DNA of 64,000 nt. Source: Calliopsis andreniformis (Eukaryota; Arthropoda; Insecta; Hymenoptera; Andrenidae). A program made the position numbers and the translations under genes. The notes beneath the pieces are model-generated. The model ran no database searches. It was given only the letters and a program-made list of their open reading frames with translations, and had not been told where the DNA came from. Shown here piece by piece: positions 59,764 to 64,000 of this stretch (position 1 is its first letter; the number at the start of each line of letters is the position of its first letter). Location of the stretch: the NCBI RefSeq assembly GCF_051401765.1, contig NC_135066.1, forward strand, positions 22,943,501 through 23,007,500. Reading direction: 5' to 3'.

Positions 59764-60258
59764 ATTTATAGATACTACAATTGCAGAAAGTGGGTATGGT
59801 CAATTGTAGTCGAAACATTAATAAATATTGCAAAGTGATAATCACATGGATACTTACTGTTTTGAAATGATATAAGGTAATACTGACTTCTAAAAATTCT
59901 TCAATAAAACACATGAAATAACATTGTAGTTGACTCTAATTGTACTTTCATATTTGAAAAAAATTACCAGTATCAATTGGGAAAATGTAGATAAGTGTGC
60001 AGGCCTAGGTTGAGGGATCGGCTAGAGGAGACTATAACCCCTAGCCTCAGTATTTAAGGGGCTCCTTTTTTATATATTAAAATAAATTTCTGTTAATAGT
60101 TAAAACATAAAAATTATTATCGCCTTATTAATAGTTTTTTTTTCAAAAGTCATATTTACTGTGAAGTTTTGGAATTTACTTTGGTTCAAACCAAAGTTTG
60201 AGAATAGTTATCTTTTATAAAATTCTCTCAAAAAGTAAGGGATACTTTAGCATAATAT

Positions 60259-60259
<1 letters not shown>
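59764..60259. other. Non-coding AT-rich stretch
   Basis: No gene recognised. It ends at the poly-C run. Confidence 0.3.

Positions 60260-60301
<42 letters not shown>
60260..60301 (+). repeat. Poly-C run of 42 bases
   Basis: Forty-two consecutive C, followed by ACCCACACG. The complementary strand is poly-G and may form quadruplexes. The stated length should be treated with caution because such runs are error-prone. Confidence 0.9.
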
Positions 60302-61134
60302 ACCCACACGTTTTCCAGCCCTAAGCCTTACAAAACTTTAATTCAACTCTGTAGATGTGCTAATGCGACTTGGCAGTGTTTGCAGTTAAAGTCGTCAACT
60401 AACGATTTTTTGTTGTATTGAAATTGTTTAATACTCTTTTGTAGGAAAGAACAAGTTGAATCAACTGGTGCATACAAAATTATACAATTCTATTTAAAAA
60501 AACAAAGTTGGTTTTTATGTGCTCCCTACACGTCCACTTACAAAAAAAAAAAACTAATCATATCATCTTATGTCCCCTTCGCAAACATTCAATTCCTGTC
60601 GGAAATATTTTTCATAAAACGTGTAGTTAACGAGTAACTTCCACTTATAAATTAAAATCGGACACCCTGTATGTACAGTGTGTATCAGAAAATGTAGAAT
60701 ATTTCTGTAGGGTAGGTTCTATATACGTAGACAATGAAAAAAGTTTAAGTGCACATGTATCCAGAAATACTTAGTTTTTTAGTTGCATGCTATTTTGTGT
60801 TGTGTAAAGCTCTAGCTCAAATTCCATAGGAAGTCAAAAGAACATGGAACACTTTTGGAGAACAGATTCTAAATACAAAGATGATGAAAAAGGGTCAAAC
60901 GCACACATGCTCAAAAACGCACAATTCTTTAGTAACATGTTCTTTTATATTACTTAAAACGCTGACTCATTTCTTGCCTACAGACTGTGCTATAAGTGGA
61001 TCTTAAAAAAAGTATCACATTATACGCTATATAAAATTACGTACGTATAACTATCTAGAAAGTGTTTTTGACCATATGTTAACATAAGTACTGTTCATAT
61101 CCCATAATTCTACAATTTTATTTATGCATTGATG
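60302..61134. other. Non-coding stretch with transposon-end remnants
   Basis: Near 60661 two transposon-end-like sequences abut: GACACCCTGTA and TACAGTGTGTATC. Downstream, 60710-60810 and 60858-60962 are diverged direct repeats of about 100 bp (shared TTCTA.ATAC, GATGAAAAA/AATGAAAAA, CACA.ATG). No gene recognised. Confidence 0.4.
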
Positions 61135-61510
61135 AACAAAAAGGTAGCAAAAAAGCCTGAATACATTACGTTGTTCCTCTTATCGTTTAGTTTTTATGAA
61201 GTCTCAGGGATCCGCGATCCATTTCCTATAAACGTCTACGAATTTTTAAAACTTTATAAGAGTCAGATCGTAAAAATACAACAAAATGTATTAAGATATT
61301 TTTACTCTATTTTTATTCTTTATTTTATCTGTAAAATTGCGAAAGCCTATAATTGTTGATTTAGCATATAGGTACGTTAACTCTGAGGCATTATTATTCC
61401 AAAACAAAGGCAGGCTGGACACTTTGTTATAGGACACATTGTACTTCGTTTTGAATTCCCTACTACTCTTTAAAATATTAAAGGCTATATTTGTTATACC
61501 CTATGTGTAT
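61135..61510. mobile_element. Partial copy B of the 39-kb TIR element
   Basis: Matches the interior and right arm of 39087-39626 in direct orientation, sharing ATACAACAAAATGTATTA, TTGTT.ATTTAGCATATAG and GGCATTATTATT. The left arm is absent, so it is truncated. The 76-codon frame at 61129-61359 lies inside this repeat and has no counterpart in copy A, so it is not a gene. Confidence 0.65.
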
Positions 61511-63070
61511 ATATGTTCTAATATTGTAGTATTGTAATATTAAAATAAGTACTACATATTAACAGTTTATTGTTTAATATTTATAGTACTTACAAACCAA
61601 CTTCTAATTCTTAATTCATTAATAGAGAAAAAGGAAGAGAGGAAATTAGAAAAAGAGAAAGAGAATTATTTCATTTATTTCATATAAAATTCTGACAAGA
61701 TGCTTTAGAATCTGTTCATTATAATACATTTAAAAGTCATCATGGTTCATTGTGTTTCAAAACGACCAAATGCAACCTAAACCACTTAATAAGTATTTTA
61801 AAACATTCTAACGATATTTAGTGTGTTTTCCTTGTAACCGATAGAATCAATTGACAAGCAAATAGAATCTGCTATGAATAGTCATGACATCAGTCACAAT
61901 TATTCAACTGCATTATAAGCTTGAAGTATATCTATCCTAGAAATTATCTTTAAAGATTACAAAACGGAATAAACTAATATTTCTTCAAGATTGTAAACTT
62001 CTTTTCTAACGAGGGCAGCAACTCGACAAGTCAATTGTGGTAACATCATTCTCATTATCTAACAAGTTCTTTTCTTTCCTTGCTCTTGGTTATTTAATTT
62101 ATCCGCTACTCCACCAATGAAAGTCAATTTATTTGAAAAACAAATACATTAGTTTTGATGTAATGATTGCGATATGAAAATTTGGTTATATTATTTTATA
62201 AAGTTTTTTATCGTACTTATCTGTTTTCAAATACGAAATTCAAAATTCACATACAATTTCACAAAATTGTCTGTATTTTGAAATGCCGAATATTTTACCA
62301 AAGCTTGTAATTTAATTGTCAATTGTTGCTTATTTAAACAAATATTTATTTTAACTGACAATCAATTGAAAAGCTTGTGAGCCAATAAATAATACCTAAA
62401 TGAATAGAATTATGAAATGTACTTGACAAATTAGATTAAAATATACAAATTATTTGATTACTTTCGTTGAAATACACGATCAGAAAGAAAAAACAAGATA
62501 ACGTCTACCTTTTATTCCACCTGTCAAACGACACGAACGGCAAACGACGATTACGTCACGTTTAGAATGATCACACCAATTTCGAAAGACATGGGAAATT
62601 AACACACGAATATTAAATATAACTTTAGCAGTTTATAAACATTTTTATTTACGTAAAACTACTAATAATACATTTATTCACAAAAACCTTCGTGGTAGTA
62701 TTTATATCAAACATTGTTACGAATTTGATTGATTCAGTAACACTACACTTTCCAATAAAACTTCTTATCCCCAGCAAAAATTCAGCATCTACCTCTTCCC
62801 CACACATTTACCACGTAGTTTGATCTTTCTCGCTCTAATGATCCCACTAGAAGAGTGAATAAGCATGTTACTAGATGCCTGTTGATGCACGGGTTGTTTA
62901 ATACGCTGTTTTTTTGATAGTGCATGCACGAATTTCGTTGATATTTGCATCAGTATGTAGAGGAAGGTTCATAGAGTTATAACTATTCTCCATTCATGAA
63001 GAAAATGTCTTTTAAGATACTTTCAAATTCACATTAAATATCGAACATGGTCCATTCGTTACCTCGTGTA
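61511..63070. other. Non-coding AT-rich stretch
   Basis: No gene recognised. A small hairpin around AAGCTT...AATTGTCAATTG and its complement occurs at 62301-62380. Confidence 0.3.
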
Positions 63071-63072
63071 TA

Positions 63073-63360
63073 CAAGGTGTTTCTGAACGGCACGGGACAA
63101 ATTTAATACGTGATTCTAGATACCAAAATAAGACGAAAACTAAGAATAACCATTTCGCGTTTGAGGCTTCGTTTGTTAGTTTAAGCGTCTAAAAATCTGG
63201 TGGAAAACACCAGAAATGAACCCGCGCGAAGGTTTCGGGCAGTGGTTGTCCGAACAGCAGTATTCCAATGACGTAAGGGAGGGGAGAGGTCACTCACCAT
63301 TGAACAGCTGATCGGAAATTTTACGACACTCGACAAGGTTACAGAATCTAAAATTTAATT
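63073..63360. mobile_element. Transposon end (CAAGGTGTTTCTGAA type)
   Basis: TA followed by CAAGGTGTTTCTGAACGGCA opens a GC-richer stretch with CGCGTTTGAGGCTTCG. It resembles the end of an interspersed DNA element; the other end was not found, so the right border is approximate. Confidence 0.35.
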
Positions 63361-63410
63361 AGAATTTATGAATATCATTGAATAACAATAATCTTGTCTG
63401 TTCGTTGCAA

Positions 63411-63740
63411 TCCATAGGCCAACTTAAAACACTCACTATGAGATAGGAAGGGTTAATATGTTCACCTTCGTGAAAAATGTCTGTTCACTTCACAGATCCA
63501 CACATCACGATTACTTTCATCCACAAATACTGCTACACCATACGAGGGTATCGTCGAACAACACTAAACATACGTACTCCTAATAATCCAGAGGGCAAGT
63601 CAAAACACCTCCTATGAAATTTTGGTGTAGAAAGGGTTAATGTGTCAACCCTCCGATTAATCTTCTGGTCCAAATGCACACACGAAAAAACTGCACATAC
63701 TATTAGAAGTTTTGGCGTAGAATGTGGAGGAAAACCGCAC
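63411..63740. repeat. Diverged direct repeats
   Basis: ATCCATAGGCCAACTTAAAA followed by GGAAGGGTTAAT (63411-63460) reappears as ATCCAGAGGGCAAGTCAAAA followed by GAAAGGGTTAAT (63585-63640). Part of the second unit (GTTTTGGCGTAGAA) recurs near 63709. The period is about 175 bp for the first pair. Overlapping minus-strand frames here (63533-63793, 63703-63990) follow the repeat and have no domain. Confidence 0.5.
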
Positions 63741-64000
63741 ACACAACGGGAATAGCGTGAGAAAAGGACCAGATTTGTAGGAAAACTTGGCACGTATCAC
63801 CAATATTCGCACAAAGGTTCGATGCGAAGGTCCGCCGAAAATTGTTATTCAATCGTGATGTGCGGACGCGTAAAGTGAACAGGCAATATGAAATTAACAG
63901 GATTGCAGTCCTATGATCTACATGTAAGTCAGGACAGTTAAAACGATAATTCCTCAGGATATTTTCGTTATATTTTTGCTTAATTTGCAATTAAAAAATA

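Noticed and set aside
1..64000. tRNA, rRNA or other classical RNA genes
   Set aside because: Scanned for tRNA-like A/B boxes and rRNA sequence by eye and saw none; the only tRNA-like match is the Copia primer site.

Overview
This window looks like AT-rich, gene-poor nuclear DNA from an insect, most likely a hymenopteran such as a bee, wasp or ant. That reading is an inference. It rests on AT-rich intergenic sequence broken by short CpG-rich islands, on arthropod-type transposons (Copia, Tc1/mariner-like, Jockey-like, TTAA MITEs), and on the absence of operons, ribosome binding sites or dense coding. No host gene can be confirmed. The best host-coding candidate is one possible signal-peptide first exon at 19040-19150. 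No tRNA, rRNA or CRISPR array was seen.

The one intact gene is the gag-pol of a full-length Copia retrotransposon at 20838-25470. It has two 215-bp LTRs that look identical, a 5-bp GTGAC target duplication, a Drosophila-copia-type primer site matching the anticodon region of initiator tRNA-Met, a polypurine tract and a 1341-codon open reading frame with all catalytic residues present. It is evidently a very recent insertion.

Almost every other recognisable protein is a fossil. A second, different Copia lineage on the minus strand (1-2465) is truncated by the window edge and has lost its protease active site. There are three Tc1/mariner-, pogo- or IS630-type remnants: 10095-10300 (-), 27719-28765 (+) and a PHD-like C-terminal tail at 43943-44085 (-). 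A Jockey-like non-LTR reverse transcriptase fossil lies at 50233-51235 (-). A small DNA element with inverted repeats (33193-34173) carries a frameshifted gene of a poorly characterised family with an 'FSD..S.QYKNK...AEWHFFA' signature.

The most striking non-coding signal is a series of long inverted repeats able to form hairpins. They lie at 11480-12136 (arms about 270 bp), 14510-15070 (arms about 220 bp), 40302-41890 (arms about 760 bp, loop only 56 bp), 43109-43560 (arms about 100 bp) and 47093-47233 (arms about 53 bp, loop 34). They could be foldback elements or sources of hairpin RNA. Several short TIR elements also resolve: 2709-2943, 3185-3636, 34448-35215, 39087-39626 (with a partial second copy at 61135-61510), 47972-48284 with a TTA duplication, and 59183-59763 with a near-perfect 8-bp duplication. 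A decayed array of about ten ~50-bp units lies at 19950-20455, a 27-base G run at 43579 and a 42-base C run at 60260. The remaining stretches are AT-rich and featureless apart from CpG-richer islands near 4.2, 6.2, 10.7, 18.0, 31.2, 46.3, 52.7 and 57.9 kb, which are possible regulatory or untranslated sequence.
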